A stretch of 64,000 nt of DNA, from positions 2,790,001 through 2,854,000 of the forward strand of contig NZ_CP056047.1 of the NCBI RefSeq assembly GCF_021559775.1, read 5' to 3'. Both the position numbers and the translations under genes were made by a program. The stretch is from Gillisella vitis. GTDB taxonomy: Bacteria; Pseudomonadota; Alphaproteobacteria; Rhizobiales; Rhizobiaceae. A model generated the notes under the pieces. That model was not told the origin of the DNA, searched no databases, and was given only the letters and a program-made list of their open reading frames with translations. Positions within the stretch are counted from its first letter, which is position 1; the number at the start of each line of letters is the position of its first letter. Shown here in pieces: positions 36,568 through 44,880 of this stretch.

Positions 36568-38313
36568 ATGAGTGGTTTTACACCAAAAGCTTGGCCTCGC
36601 AAACTGAGGTCGCAGGAATGGTACGGCGGCAACTCACGCGATACGATCTACCATCGCGGCTGGATGAAGAACCAGGGGTATCCGCATGACCTGTTCGATG
36701 GCCGTCCGGTCATCGGTGTTCTCAACACCTGGTCGGACCTCACCCCCTGCAACGGCCATCTGCGCGAGCTGGCCGAAAAGGTGAAGGCCGGCATCTGGGA
36801 AGCCGGTGGTTTTCCGGTCGAAGTGCCGGTGTTCTCGGCGTCTGAAAACACCTTCCGTCCGACCGCGATGATGTATCGCAACTTGGCGGCGCTGGCCGTC
36901 GAGGAAGCCATGCGCGGCCAGCCGATTGATGGCGCCGTGCTGCTGGTCGGCTGCGACAAGACCACACCATCGCTGGTGATGGCTGCCGCCTCCACCGACA
37001 TTCCCTCCATCGTCGTTACCGGCGGGCCGATGCTGAACGGCTATTTCCGCGGCGAGCGCGTCGGCTCCGGCACGCATCTGTGGAAATTCTCGGAAGCCGT
37101 CAAGGCAGGCGAGATGACCCAGGAAGAATTCATGGAGGCCGAAGCCTCGATGTCACGCTCCAGCGGCACCTGCAACACCATGGGCACAGCCTCGACCATG
37201 GCGTCTATGGTGGAATCGCTCGGCATGGCCTTGTCCGGCAATGCCGCCATTCCCGCCGTGGACAGCCGCCGCCGGGTGATGGCGCAGCTTTCGGGTCGCC
37301 GGATTGTGCAAATGGTCAAGGACGACCTGAAACCATCCGACATCATGACCAAGGAAGCCTTTGAAAACGCCATCCGTATCAATGGTGCCATCGGCGGTTC
37401 CACCAATGCGGTCGTGCATCTTCTGGCCATGGCCGGTCGCTGTGGCATCGACCTGACGCTGGATGACTGGGACCGCTGTGGCCGCGATATCCCGACCATC
37501 GTCAACCTGATGCCATCGGGCGAGTATCTGATGGAAGAGTTCTTCTATGCCGGTGGTCTGCCGGTGGTCATCAAGATGCTGGCGGAAGCCGGCAAGCTGC
37601 ATAAGGACGCGCTGACCGTTTCCGGCGAGACGCTGTGGGACGAAGTCAAGGATGTCCGCAACTGGAACGAAGACGTCATCCGTCCGTTCGACAAGGCGCT
37701 GACCCAGCAGGGCGGCATCGCCGTGCTGCGTGGAAACCTGGCCCCGAAGGGCTGCGTGCTGAAGCCATCGGCGGCCTCCGCGCATCTGATGAAGCATCGC
37801 GGCCGCGCCGTGGTGTTCGAAGACATTGACGATTACAAGGCCAAGATCAATGACGAGGCCCTCGACATTGACGAAACCTGCGTGATGGTGATGAAGAACT
37901 GTGGTCCGCGTGGCTATCCAGGCATGGCCGAGGTCGGCAATATGGGCCTGCCGCCCAAGGTGCTGCGCAAGGGCATTACCGACATGGTGCGCATTTCCGA
38001 TGCCCGCATGTCCGGCACCGCATACGGTACCGTGCTGCTGCACACATCACCGGAAGCCGCCCGTGGCGGCCCACTCGCCATCGTCAAGAATGGCGACTTC
38101 ATCGAGATCGATGTCGAGGCACGCCGGGTGCATCTGGATATTTCCGACGAGGAAATGCAGCGCCGCCTGGCCAATTGGCGTCCGAATGTTGAGCCGCCAG
38201 CCAGCGGCTATGCCCGCCTGTTCCACGATCACGTGGAGGGTGCCGATACCGGCGCCGACTTCGACTTCCTCAAGGGCTGCCGTGGTGCCGCCGTTGGCAA
38301 GGACGCGCATTGA
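36568..38313 (+). CDS. IlvD/Edd-family sugar-acid dehydratase (arabinonate/galactonate type)
   Basis: 581 aa, typical for pentonate dehydratases of this family. Fe-S cluster cysteines are visible in TWSDLTPCNGHLRE, LLVGCDKTTPS and SRSSGTCNTMGTAS. Substrate-site blocks include FPVEVPVFSASENTFRPTAM, INGAIGGSTNAVVHLLAMAG and MKNCGPRGYPGMAEVGNMGL, plus DARMSGTAYGTVLLHTSPEA. It should dehydrate L-arabinonate and perhaps D-galactonate, D-fuconate or similar to the 2-keto-3-deoxy acid. The surrounding genes point to arabinose/galactose; exact preference cannot be read from sequence alone. A perfect 12-bp hairpin lies in the gap downstream. Confidence 0.92.
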   Translation: MSGFTPKAWPRKLRSQEWYGGNSRDTIYHRGWMKNQGYPHDLFDGRPVIGVLNTWSDLTPCNGHLRELAEKVKAGIWEAGGFPVEVPVFSASENTFRPTAMMYRNLAALAVEEAMRGQPIDGAVLLVGCDKTTPSLVMAAASTDIPSIVVTGGPMLNGYFRGERVGSGTHLWKFSEAVKAGEMTQEEFMEAEASMSRSSGTCNTMGTASTMASMVESLGMALSGNAAIPAVDSRRRVMAQLSGRRIVQMVKDDLKPSDIMTKEAFENAIRINGAIGGSTNAVVHLLAMAGRCGIDLTLDDWDRCGRDIPTIVNLMPSGEYLMEEFFYAGGLPVVIKMLAEAGKLHKDALTVSGETLWDEVKDVRNWNEDVIRPFDKALTQQGGIAVLRGNLAPKGCVLKPSAASAHLMKHRGRAVVFEDIDDYKAKINDEALDIDETCVMVMKNCGPRGYPGMAEVGNMGLPPKVLRKGITDMVRISDARMSGTAYGTVLLHTSPEAARGGPLAIVKNGDFIEIDVEARRVHLDISDEEMQRRLANWRPNVEPPASGYARLFHDHVEGADTGADFDFLKGCRGAAVGKDAH

Positions 38314-38327
38314 TCCATCTCTCTCCC

Positions 38328-38356
38328 GTCAAGCGCGCCCCAAAGGCGCGCTTGAC
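38328..38356 (+). other. Intercistronic hairpin after the dehydratase gene
   Basis: GTCAAGCGCGCC (38328-38339) pairs perfectly with GGCGCGCTTGAC (38345-38356) over the loop CCAAA. No T-run follows. It is another of the stable stems spaced along the ggu operon. Confidence 0.7.
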
Positions 38357-38386
38357 ACCATTCAATGACGAGACAGGGAACAGGTC

Positions 38387-39334
38387 ATGACCTCTTCTGA
38401 AAACACCGGAACCAGGATTGCCCTGGCGCTGGCCGGCGTCGGCAAGATTGCCCGCGACCAGCATATTCCGTCCTGCGAAAACGGCAGTGACTTCGTGATC
38501 GCCGCCGCCATCAGCCGCAATGGCAAGATCGACAGCGCCGAGAATTTCGAAAATTTCGACGTGTTTCTGGAGACCCGCCAGGATATCCGCGCCATCGCGC
38601 TGTGCACCCCACCCGATGTCCGCTTCGCCATGGCCAAGAAGGCGATTGCCAGCGGCCTAGACGTGCTGATGGAAAAGCCGCCTGCGGCAACCATCGGCGA
38701 AGCCCAGGCGCTGGCCGAATTGGCGCGTGACGCGGGCGTCACCCTGTTTGCCACCTGGCATTCCCGCTTTGCCAATGGCGTTGAACCGGCCCGCCAATGG
38801 CTCTTGGACAAGACCATCACCCGGATTGAGATCACCTGGAAGGAAGATGTCCGTCGCTGGCATCCCGGACAGGCATGGATCTGGGAGGCTGGCGGTTTCG
38901 GCGTGTTCGATCCGGGCATCAACGCGCTGTCGATCTTGACCGCGATCATTCCAGGCCAGACCATCGTTGAAAAAGCCGCCTTGTCCTTCCCCGCCAATCG
39001 CCAGCAGCCGATTGCCGCAAGCCTTGCGATGCGCAGCGCAGCCGGTGCGCCGATCAAGGCCGAGTTCGACTGGCGCCAGGAAGGTCCGCAGACCTGGGAT
39101 ATCGTCGTCGAGACGGATCAGGGCACGCTGAGGCTCGCAAAAGGCGGCGCGGAACTCTATATAAATGAGACACTGACCGTCGAAGGCCCCGACCGGGAAT
39201 ATGCCCGCATCTACACGCGTTTTGCCGAACTGGTGCGCAGCCGCAAAAGCGACGTCGATTTCCAGCCACTTCGGCTGGTTGCCGACGCCTTTCTGACGGC
39301 GGAGCGTCATGAAGTGGAAGCCTTCGTCGAGTAA
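38387..39334 (+). CDS. Gfo/Idh/MocA-family sugar 1-dehydrogenase (galactose/arabinose type)
   Basis: 315 aa. N-terminal Rossmann region IALALAGVGKIARDQHIPS, the family EKP motif in VLMEKPPAATIGEAQALAEL, and the C-terminal domain with TWHSRFANGVEPARQWL and VRRWHPGQAWIWEAGGFGVF. Its position with the dehydratase, the semialdehyde dehydrogenase and the dgo genes makes it the likely first step: oxidation of galactose or arabinose to the lactone with NAD(P)+. No lactonase gene is adjacent; opening may be spontaneous or encoded elsewhere. Confidence 0.87.
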   Translation: MTSSENTGTRIALALAGVGKIARDQHIPSCENGSDFVIAAAISRNGKIDSAENFENFDVFLETRQDIRAIALCTPPDVRFAMAKKAIASGLDVLMEKPPAATIGEAQALAELARDAGVTLFATWHSRFANGVEPARQWLLDKTITRIEITWKEDVRRWHPGQAWIWEAGGFGVFDPGINALSILTAIIPGQTIVEKAALSFPANRQQPIAASLAMRSAAGAPIKAEFDWRQEGPQTWDIVVETDQGTLRLAKGGAELYINETLTVEGPDREYARIYTRFAELVRSRKSDVDFQPLRLVADAFLTAERHEVEAFVE

Positions 39335-39351
39335 GACCAGTTTTATCGGAC

Positions 39352-39373
39352 GGGATCGACGTCAGTCGATTCC
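39352..39373 (+). other. Short hairpin after the sugar dehydrogenase gene
   Basis: GGGATCGAC (39352-39360) pairs with GTCGATTCC (39365-39373) over GTCA, with one G-T wobble. Part of a 168-bp gap before the aldehyde dehydrogenase gene. The remaining bases show a short palindrome CCGACGTCGG (39417-39426) and a ribosome site, but no open frame. Confidence 0.5.
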
Positions 39374-39502
39374 GCCCTCCAAGCCGAATGCCCAAGCAAA
39401 CGATGCGACAAAGTTCCGACGTCGGCGCATCCAGGGCAAATAGCAGCACGACCGGTTAATTGCCGTCCGCCTGCCGAACGACACTTTTGAAAGGACTGCT
39501 CC

Positions 39503-41017
39503 ATGACGCTGAACCTCACCGGAAAACACCTGATTGCCGGCGAATGGGTTGAAGGTACGGGAACCTTCACCTCCAGCCCTGCTTCGGGCGAGAGCCATAC
39601 ATTCTTCCTGGGCTCCGCCGCTCTGGTCGACCGCGCCATGAAAGCCGCCGAACAGGCCTTTGCCAGCTATGGCTATTCCTCCCGTGAAGAGCGCGCCAAG
39701 TTTCTGGAAGCCATCGCCGAGGAAATCGATGCACGCGGCGATGAAATCACCAAGATCGGCACCCAGGAAACCGGCCTGCCGGAAGCCCGCCTGATCGGCG
39801 AGCGTGGCCGCACCACCGGTCAGCTGCGGTTGTTTGCCGACCATATCCGAAAGGGCGATTATCTCGACCGCCGCCATGATGCCGCCCTGCCGGAACGCCA
39901 GCCCCTGCCCCGTCCCGACATTCGCCTGATGCAGCGGCCCATCGGCCCGGTGGGCGTGTTCGGCGCGTCGAATTTCCCGCTGGCTTTCTCCACCGCTGGC
40001 GGCGACACCGCCTCGGCGCTGGCCGCCGGTTGCCCTGTTGTCGTCAAGGGTCATGAAGCCCATCCGGGTACTGCGGAAATCGTCGCCCAGGCGATCCACG
40101 CCGCCATCAAGAGCACCGGCGTCCATCCCGGCACCTTCTCGCTGGTCCAGGGCGGCAACCGCGAAACCGGCGAAGCCATCTGCCTGCATCCGTTGACCCG
40201 CGCCGTCGGCTTTACCGGCTCGCTGCGCGGTGGCCGCGCGCTGTTTGATCTCTGCGTGCGCCGTGATGAGCCCATTCCATTCTTCGGCGAATTGGGATCG
40301 GTCAATCCGATGTTCCTGCTGCCCGCCGCCGTCTCGGCCCGTGGCGAGGCCATTGCCAAGGGTTGGGCGGGTTCGCTCACCATGGGCGCTGGCCAGTTCT
40401 GCACCAATCCCGGCATCGCCATCATCAAGGCAGGCCCTGAGGCCGACGCCTTCCTGGAAGCCGCCAAGACCGCGCTGGCTGCCGCCAATGCCCAGACCAT
40501 GCTGACCGATGGCATTGCCAATGCCTACCGCGAAGGTGCCAAGCGCATCGAGGAAACCTCGGGCGTCCAGTCCGTGCTGACCTCCACCTGCGACCTGCGC
40601 AATGCCAAGCCCTATCTGTTTGCCACGACAGGTGAAAACTGGCTGGCAAACCATGTGTTGAGCGAGGAAGTCTTCGGTCCGCTCGGTGTGTTCGTCACTG
40701 TCAAGGACGAAGATGAAATGGTTGGCATTGCAGAAAGCCTGGTCGGCCAGTTGACCACGACACTGCAAATGGACGACGCCGACGCGCAGATCGCGCGCAA
40801 GCTGCTGCCAATCCTGGAACGCAAGTCTGGCCGCGTGCTGGCCAACGGTTTCCCGACTGGTGTCGAGGTTTGCGATGCCATGGTGCATGGCGGGCCTTAT
40901 CCGGCCACCACCAATTTCGGCGCAACCTCTGTCGGTACGATGGCGATCCGTCGCTTCCTGCGTCCGGTCAGCTATCAGAACATTCCGGTCGCCCTGCTGC
41001 CGGAAGACCTGCAATAA
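39503..41017 (+). CDS. NADP-type aldehyde dehydrogenase, probable 2-ketoglutarate semialdehyde dehydrogenase
   Basis: 504 aa. Catalytic residues are visible: Glu in PFFGELGSVNPMFLLP and Cys in GAGQFCTNPGIAI. Cofactor and specificity blocks include PIGPVGVFGASNFPLAFSTA and VGFTGSLRGGRALFD. This subgroup (about 500-525 aa, FGASNFPLAFS) contains the ketoglutarate-semialdehyde dehydrogenases of pentose and glucarate oxidation. In this operon it would close the arabinose route to 2-ketoglutarate. AAAGGA lies nine bases before the ATG. Confidence 0.9.
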   Translation: MTLNLTGKHLIAGEWVEGTGTFTSSPASGESHTFFLGSAALVDRAMKAAEQAFASYGYSSREERAKFLEAIAEEIDARGDEITKIGTQETGLPEARLIGERGRTTGQLRLFADHIRKGDYLDRRHDAALPERQPLPRPDIRLMQRPIGPVGVFGASNFPLAFSTAGGDTASALAAGCPVVVKGHEAHPGTAEIVAQAIHAAIKSTGVHPGTFSLVQGGNRETGEAICLHPLTRAVGFTGSLRGGRALFDLCVRRDEPIPFFGELGSVNPMFLLPAAVSARGEAIAKGWAGSLTMGAGQFCTNPGIAIIKAGPEADAFLEAAKTALAAANAQTMLTDGIANAYREGAKRIEETSGVQSVLTSTCDLRNAKPYLFATTGENWLANHVLSEEVFGPLGVFVTVKDEDEMVGIAESLVGQLTTTLQMDDADAQIARKLLPILERKSGRVLANGFPTGVEVCDAMVHGGPYPATTNFGATSVGTMAIRRFLRPVSYQNIPVALLPEDLQ

Positions 41018-41032
41018 GCGCGGACGAACAGC

Positions 41033-41974
41033 ATGGCTGACATAACCGAAACGGGTGCAGAGATCGGCCAGCCCTTCGTTGGGCTTGCCGATTGGGGCAC
41101 CAGCAATTTCCGCCTCTGGCTGGTGGATGGCGCGGGCAATGTGCTCGGCGAGCGCCAGTCTGCCGACGGCATGTCGGCCTGCGCGGCGGACAACCGGTTT
41201 GCAGCCGTGTTGGAAGAACATCTGGAGGCGCTGTCAGCGCCTCTGGATCTTCCGGTGGTGATCGCCGGCATGGCGGGCGCTCGCGCCGGTTGGCTGGAAG
41301 CGCCCTATGTCGAAACCCCCGCTTCGCTGTCCGGTCTTCATCACCATAGCGTCAGCCCGAAAGCATCGCGCCCGGTTTATATTCTGCCCGGCCTCTGCCA
41401 GATCAAGACTGGCCCTTTCGATGTGATGCGTGGCGAAGAAACCCAACTCGCTGGCGTTGTGGCGGGCGGCATGGCTTCGGGCGTGATCTGCATGCCCGGC
41501 ACCCATTGCAAATGGGTTTATTTGGAAAACGGCGTGGTGCAGCGATTTCGCACCGTCATGACCGGCGAATTGTTTGACCTGATTGCCAAACAATCGATCC
41601 TGCGCTTGTCGATCCAGCAAGCCCCGGCAGAAACCGACCAGACGGTGTTTGCCGATGCAGTCAGCGAAGCACTGGGCGAAAATTTCACCCTGACCACCAG
41701 CCTGTTTTCGATCCGTGCCGCCGGTCTGCTTTCATCGCCTGGAGCCAACGAGGCGGCCAGCCGGCTCTCCGGCCTGCTGATCGGCGCGGAAATCGCGGGC
41801 ATGCGCGAGTGGGTCCGTTCCGGCAAGACCGTGCATATCGTCGGCTCGAAAGCGCTCTCGGCGCTCTATGCCAAGGCGATCACCCTGGCGGACGGCAGTG
41901 CCAGCATTCTTGACGGCAGCGCCCTGGTGCGCGACGGTCTGTTTGCCGCCGCCAAGGCCATTCTTCAAAACTGA
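41033..41974 (+). CDS. dgoK: 2-keto-3-deoxygalactonokinase
   Basis: 313 aa, DgoK family: phosphate-binding LADWGTSNFRLWLVDG at the N-terminus, VIAGMAGARAGWLEAPYV, LPGLCQIKTGPFDVMRGEET and MPGTHCKWVYLENG. Uses ATP to make 2-keto-3-deoxy-6-phosphogalactonate in the De Ley-Doudoroff galactose route. Sits 15 bp after the aldehyde dehydrogenase and 15 bp before dgoA. Confidence 0.94.
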   Translation: MADITETGAEIGQPFVGLADWGTSNFRLWLVDGAGNVLGERQSADGMSACAADNRFAAVLEEHLEALSAPLDLPVVIAGMAGARAGWLEAPYVETPASLSGLHHHSVSPKASRPVYILPGLCQIKTGPFDVMRGEETQLAGVVAGGMASGVICMPGTHCKWVYLENGVVQRFRTVMTGELFDLIAKQSILRLSIQQAPAETDQTVFADAVSEALGENFTLTTSLFSIRAAGLLSSPGANEAASRLSGLLIGAEIAGMREWVRSGKTVHIVGSKALSALYAKAITLADGSASILDGSALVRDGLFAAAKAILQN

Positions 41975-41989
41975 CGTTAGGACCAGATC

Positions 41990-42637
41990 ATGACCACCAC
42001 CCATACCCCATGGCCGCAGTTGAAGCGCGAACTGGTCGCCATCCTGCGCGGCATCGGTCCCGAGGACATCGAAAGCGTTGTCGATGTGCTTCTGGAACAG
42101 GGCTTCGAGGCCATCGAAGTACCGCTGAATTCGCCCGATCCGTTCATTTCCATCGAAAAAGCCCGCAAGCGTGCGCCTGATGGTGTGCTGATCGGCGCGG
42201 GAACCGTACTGGATGCCGGTTCGGTCGAACAATTGCATAGTGTTGGCGGCAACCTTCTGGTGACACCGAACACCGACCCGGCAGTCATTGGCCAGGCCGC
42301 CCGGCTGGGCATGGTGTCGATGCCCGGCGCCTTTACCCCGACAGAAGCGCTGGCCGCCATCAAGGCCGGTGCCTCGGCGATCAAATTCTTCCCCGCCAGC
42401 GTGCTGGGACCAAGCGGCATCAATGCCATCAAGGCCATTTTGCCCGCCAATTTCCCAATCGGTGCCGTCGGCGGCGTTGGCGAAAACAATTTCGGCGACT
42501 ATCTGAAGGCGGGCGTTCGTGCCTTCGGCATCGGTACCAGCCTCTACAAGCCCGGCGACAAGGCCGATGTGGTCAAGGAGCGCGCCGCAACGCTGGTCGC
42601 TGCCTATGATGCCGCCGTTGCTGCCCATAAGGCATAG
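41990..42637 (+). CDS. dgoA: 2-keto-3-deoxy-6-phosphogalactonate aldolase
   Basis: 215 aa class I aldolase of the KDPG/KHG family. Active-site features: LVAILRGIGPEDIESVVD with the conserved acid next in the sequence, GAGTVLDAG, LLVTPNTDP and the Schiff-base Lys in SAIKFFPASVLGPSG. Cleaves the phosphorylated keto-acid to pyruvate and glyceraldehyde 3-phosphate. Apparent last gene of the chvE operon. An inverted repeat without T-run follows at 42652-42685. Confidence 0.94.
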   Translation: MTTTHTPWPQLKRELVAILRGIGPEDIESVVDVLLEQGFEAIEVPLNSPDPFISIEKARKRAPDGVLIGAGTVLDAGSVEQLHSVGGNLLVTPNTDPAVIGQAARLGMVSMPGAFTPTEALAAIKAGASAIKFFPASVLGPSGINAIKAILPANFPIGAVGGVGENNFGDYLKAGVRAFGIGTSLYKPGDKADVVKERAATLVAAYDAAVAAHKA

Positions 42638-42651
42638 GGTTTTATCCGCTG

Positions 42652-42685
42652 TCTGCCAGCGTTGACGTCACCATGCGCTGGCAGA
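42652..42685 (+). other. Inverted repeat downstream of dgoA
   Basis: TCTGCCAGCG (42652-42661) pairs perfectly with CGCTGGCAGA (42676-42685) over a 14-base loop, 15 bp after the dgoA stop. It may cap the 3' end of the long operon transcript; the missing T-run makes intrinsic termination doubtful. Confidence 0.5.
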
Positions 42686-42768
42686 TAGAGAGATCGATCT
42701 ATCCGCCCATGGAGTACATACCCAAAAAATCCTGTATCATGGATAGGATCTGGTTTGAGGGAATACAC

Positions 42769-43131
42769 ATGCGGCTGATATTGCTGGGCTTGGGCTGGTT
42801 TTTCGTCGCGCTCGGCATTGTCGGCATTTTCCTGCCGGTGCTACCAACCACACCGTTCATCATCCTCGCCGCAGCCCTGTTTGCCCGCTCCTCGCCGCGC
42901 TTTGAGCAATGGCTACTCGATCATCCGCGTTTCGGCCAACCGCTGCTGGACTGGCGCCGCCAGGGCGCAATCTCGACACGTGCTAAAATCGCCGCTGTCC
43001 TGGCAATGGGCCTGAGTTTTGTTGTGATGTGGTTCTTTTCCTCAGCGCCGCTTTTCGTGCGGGTTGGTACTGGGGTCATCCTTATCTGCTCAGCAGCTTT
43101 CGTCGTCAGCCGGCCAGAGCCCAAACAATAA
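42769..43131 (+). CDS. DUF454 (YbaN-like) small membrane protein
   Basis: 120 aa from the ATG at 42769 with GAGGG seven bases upstream; the open frame continues back to 42673 without a ribosome site. Two N-terminal hydrophobic stretches contain the family hallmark GIFLPVLPTTPFIILAAALF, then ARSSPRFEQWLLDHPRFGQP, a basic segment, and two more helices. Function of the family is unknown to me. It ends 3 bp from the convergent transporter gene. Confidence 0.85.
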   Translation: MRLILLGLGWFFVALGIVGIFLPVLPTTPFIILAAALFARSSPRFEQWLLDHPRFGQPLLDWRRQGAISTRAKIAAVLAMGLSFVVMWFFSSAPLFVRVGTGVILICSAAFVVSRPEPKQ

Positions 43132-43134
43132 CCT

Positions 43135-44049
43135 CTATTCCGGCACCGCCGGCAGCACGCAGTCGGTCTTGTTCAAATGTCGCTCACGGAAGAAGATGAA
43201 CAAGCCGGAGCCGATAATCAGGGCTGCGCCGATCACCATGCCGGTGCGGGGTACATCCCCGAAAAACAGCCAGCCGAACAGCACTGCCCAGAGCAAAAGC
43301 GTATATTGCAAGGGTGCCACCGCTGCGGCATCGGATATTTTCAGCGCCCGGTTGACCAGCATATGTGCCGCCATGGCAACGATGCCGAGCAGGCCCAGCA
43401 TGACGATATCGGTGAGGGAGCCGATCTCGACCCAGTCGAAGGGCGCGAAAAACAGTCCTCCAACCAGCGCCGCCGTCACCTGGAACAGCACCAGCAGCTT
43501 ATCCGGCGTAGCCCGTAGCGAACGGCCTGACAGCATCATGAAAGCAAAGGCAGCACTGCCGATAATGGAAATCAGCGCCGGTACCGAAAACATCGCCCGC
43601 GATGGTTCCAGCGTGATGATCACACCGATAAAACCCACCACGATGGCGGTGATACGCCGCCAGCCAAGCTTTTCTCCCAGCAGAAACGGCGCGCAGGCAG
43701 CCACGTAGATCGGCGCGGCCAACCAATAGGTCATCACATCGGCGAGCGGCAGATAGCTGACGGCGTAGTAGAAGCCGATGATTTCCACCGTCGAACACGT
43801 CACCCGCGCCAGCTGCATCCAGGGCCGCTCAACGCTGAGGATCGGAGAAAGCCCGCCGCGAACGATAAAAGGCAGCAGGATCAGCAGCGCCGCGACGCTG
43901 CGCAGCACCACGACCTGCCCTAGACCGTAATGGGCGACAAGCGCCTTGGCCATGGCATCGTTTAGCGCAAACATCAGCATCCCCGCCAGCATGATGGCCG
44001 GACCGGTGGCACGAGAGGTTTGAAAATTGGCGAGGAGCGAACGGATCAC
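43135..44049 (-). CDS. EamA/DMT-family metabolite transporter
   Basis: 304 aa with about ten hydrophobic segments in two EamA repeats (LAGMLMFALNDAMAKALVAH begins the first, IISIIGSAAFAFMMLSGRS-like ISIIGSAAFAFMMLSGRSLR the second), the usual drug/metabolite transporter architecture. The start is a GTG at 44049 with AAGG ten bases upstream. It is divergent from a GntR regulator across a perfect palindrome at 44147, and is therefore probably under that regulator. Substrate unknown. Confidence 0.87.
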   Translation of the reverse strand: MIRSLLANFQTSRATGPAIMLAGMLMFALNDAMAKALVAHYGLGQVVVLRSVAALLILLPFIVRGGLSPILSVERPWMQLARVTCSTVEIIGFYYAVSYLPLADVMTYWLAAPIYVAACAPFLLGEKLGWRRITAIVVGFIGVIITLEPSRAMFSVPALISIIGSAAFAFMMLSGRSLRATPDKLLVLFQVTAALVGGLFFAPFDWVEIGSLTDIVMLGLLGIVAMAAHMLVNRALKISDAAAVAPLQYTLLLWAVLFGWLFFGDVPRTGMVIGAALIIGSGLFIFFRERHLNKTDCVLPAVPE

Positions 44050-44146
44050 GACTGTAGGCCTTGATAAAGAATGAGCGAATTAGCCGTCCCTATCATGCGC
44101 GGAGCGAACCGCCCATACAGATCCGCTGAAATAAGTACGCGACAAC

Positions 44147-44179
44147 AATTGATAAAGTCATCGGATGACTTTATCAATT
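44147..44179. promoter_or_regulatory. Perfect palindrome with symmetrical divergent promoter elements
   Basis: AATTGATAAAGTCAT (44147-44161), spacer CGG, ATGACTTTATCAATT (44165-44179): 15 of 15 positions complementary. On plus, TTGATA (44149-44154) and TATCAA (44172-44177) are 17 bp apart and form a promoter whose start would fall at about 44184-44185, the A of the GntR gene's ATG. By symmetry the same hexamers form a minus-strand promoter starting near 44142 for the DMT transporter. An AT-rich palindrome of this size beside a GntR gene is a natural autoregulatory operator. Confidence 0.75.
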
Positions 44180-44184
44180 ATCAA

Positions 44185-44880
44185 ATGAGACCCGTGCAAA
44201 AAACCAATCTGGCCGATGGGGCCGCCGAACGCATTCGAACCGCCCTAGGCCGTGGGACGTGGCGGATCGGCGAAAAATTGCCCAATGAGCAAAGCCTGTC
44301 TGAAGCGCTGCATGTCAGCCGCGGGACGATCCGCGAAGCTGTACGGGTGCTGGTGGCGCAGGGCCTACTGGAAACCCGCCAGGGCTCCGGCACCTATGTG
44401 ATCAAAGACCGCATCACCCCCGAACCGCTGGACCTTGCCCGCCGCACCAGCCTGCGCGACCGGCTGGAGGCCCGGCTGGCACTGGATGTCGAGGGGGCAA
44501 GGCTGGCCGCCATCAGGGCGAGACCGGCCACCATCAGGCAATTACACGCCCTGCTGGATCAGCGTGGCCATTCCGGTGCTGATCCCGACCGTAACGCTTT
44601 TATCGCTCGCGATCTGGCCTTTCACCGGGCGGTGATCGCCGCATCGGAAAACGCCGCCATGCTGGAGCTTTACGAGTTTTTCACCCGCTCGATTACCCAG
44701 ACCATTGAGGCGACCACCGGCGGCCTGCTGCCGGAACCGGACCTTGACGCCCACCGCGCCATTGTCGATGCCATTGCCAGCGGCGATCCAGGCCAAGCAG
44801 ACAGTGCGGTGCGCGCCTTCATGCAGCCGGTGCTTATCTTTCTCGATGACATTGCCTCCACTGAAAGCCTTAACCGATGA
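44185..44880 (+). CDS. GntR-family regulator with FCD domain
   Basis: 231 aa from the ATG at 44185. The frame is open back to 44071, but a family-typical N-terminus (LADGAAERIRTALGRGTWRI, then LPNEQSLSEALHVSRGTIRE) begins here and the upstream part would encode the palindrome. No Shine-Dalgarno precedes this ATG, fitting a leaderless transcript. The wing sequence RQGSGTYV and an all-helical FCD domain (RDRLEARLALDVEGARLAA, FHRAVIAASENAAMLELYEF) follow. Its stop overlaps the start of the MFS gene (ATGA), so regulator and transporter are coupled. Confidence 0.87.
   Translation: MRPVQKTNLADGAAERIRTALGRGTWRIGEKLPNEQSLSEALHVSRGTIREAVRVLVAQGLLETRQGSGTYVIKDRITPEPLDLARRTSLRDRLEARLALDVEGARLAAIRARPATIRQLHALLDQRGHSGADPDRNAFIARDLAFHRAVIAASENAAMLELYEFFTRSITQTIEATTGGLLPEPDLDAHRAIVDAIASGDPGQADSAVRAFMQPVLIFLDDIASTESLNR

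Noticed and set aside
39362..41221. A 619-codon minus-strand open frame opposite the aldehyde dehydrogenase gene
   Set aside because: It is the antisense of a gene with intact catalytic motifs; its residues are rich in Gly, Arg, Gln, His and Asp as expected from reversed high-GC codons, and it has no domain-like segments.
44071..44184. N-terminal extension of the second GntR regulator to 44071
   Set aside because: The extra 38 residues would translate the perfect palindrome and do not resemble the family; the ATG at 44185 starts a typical GntR N-terminus.
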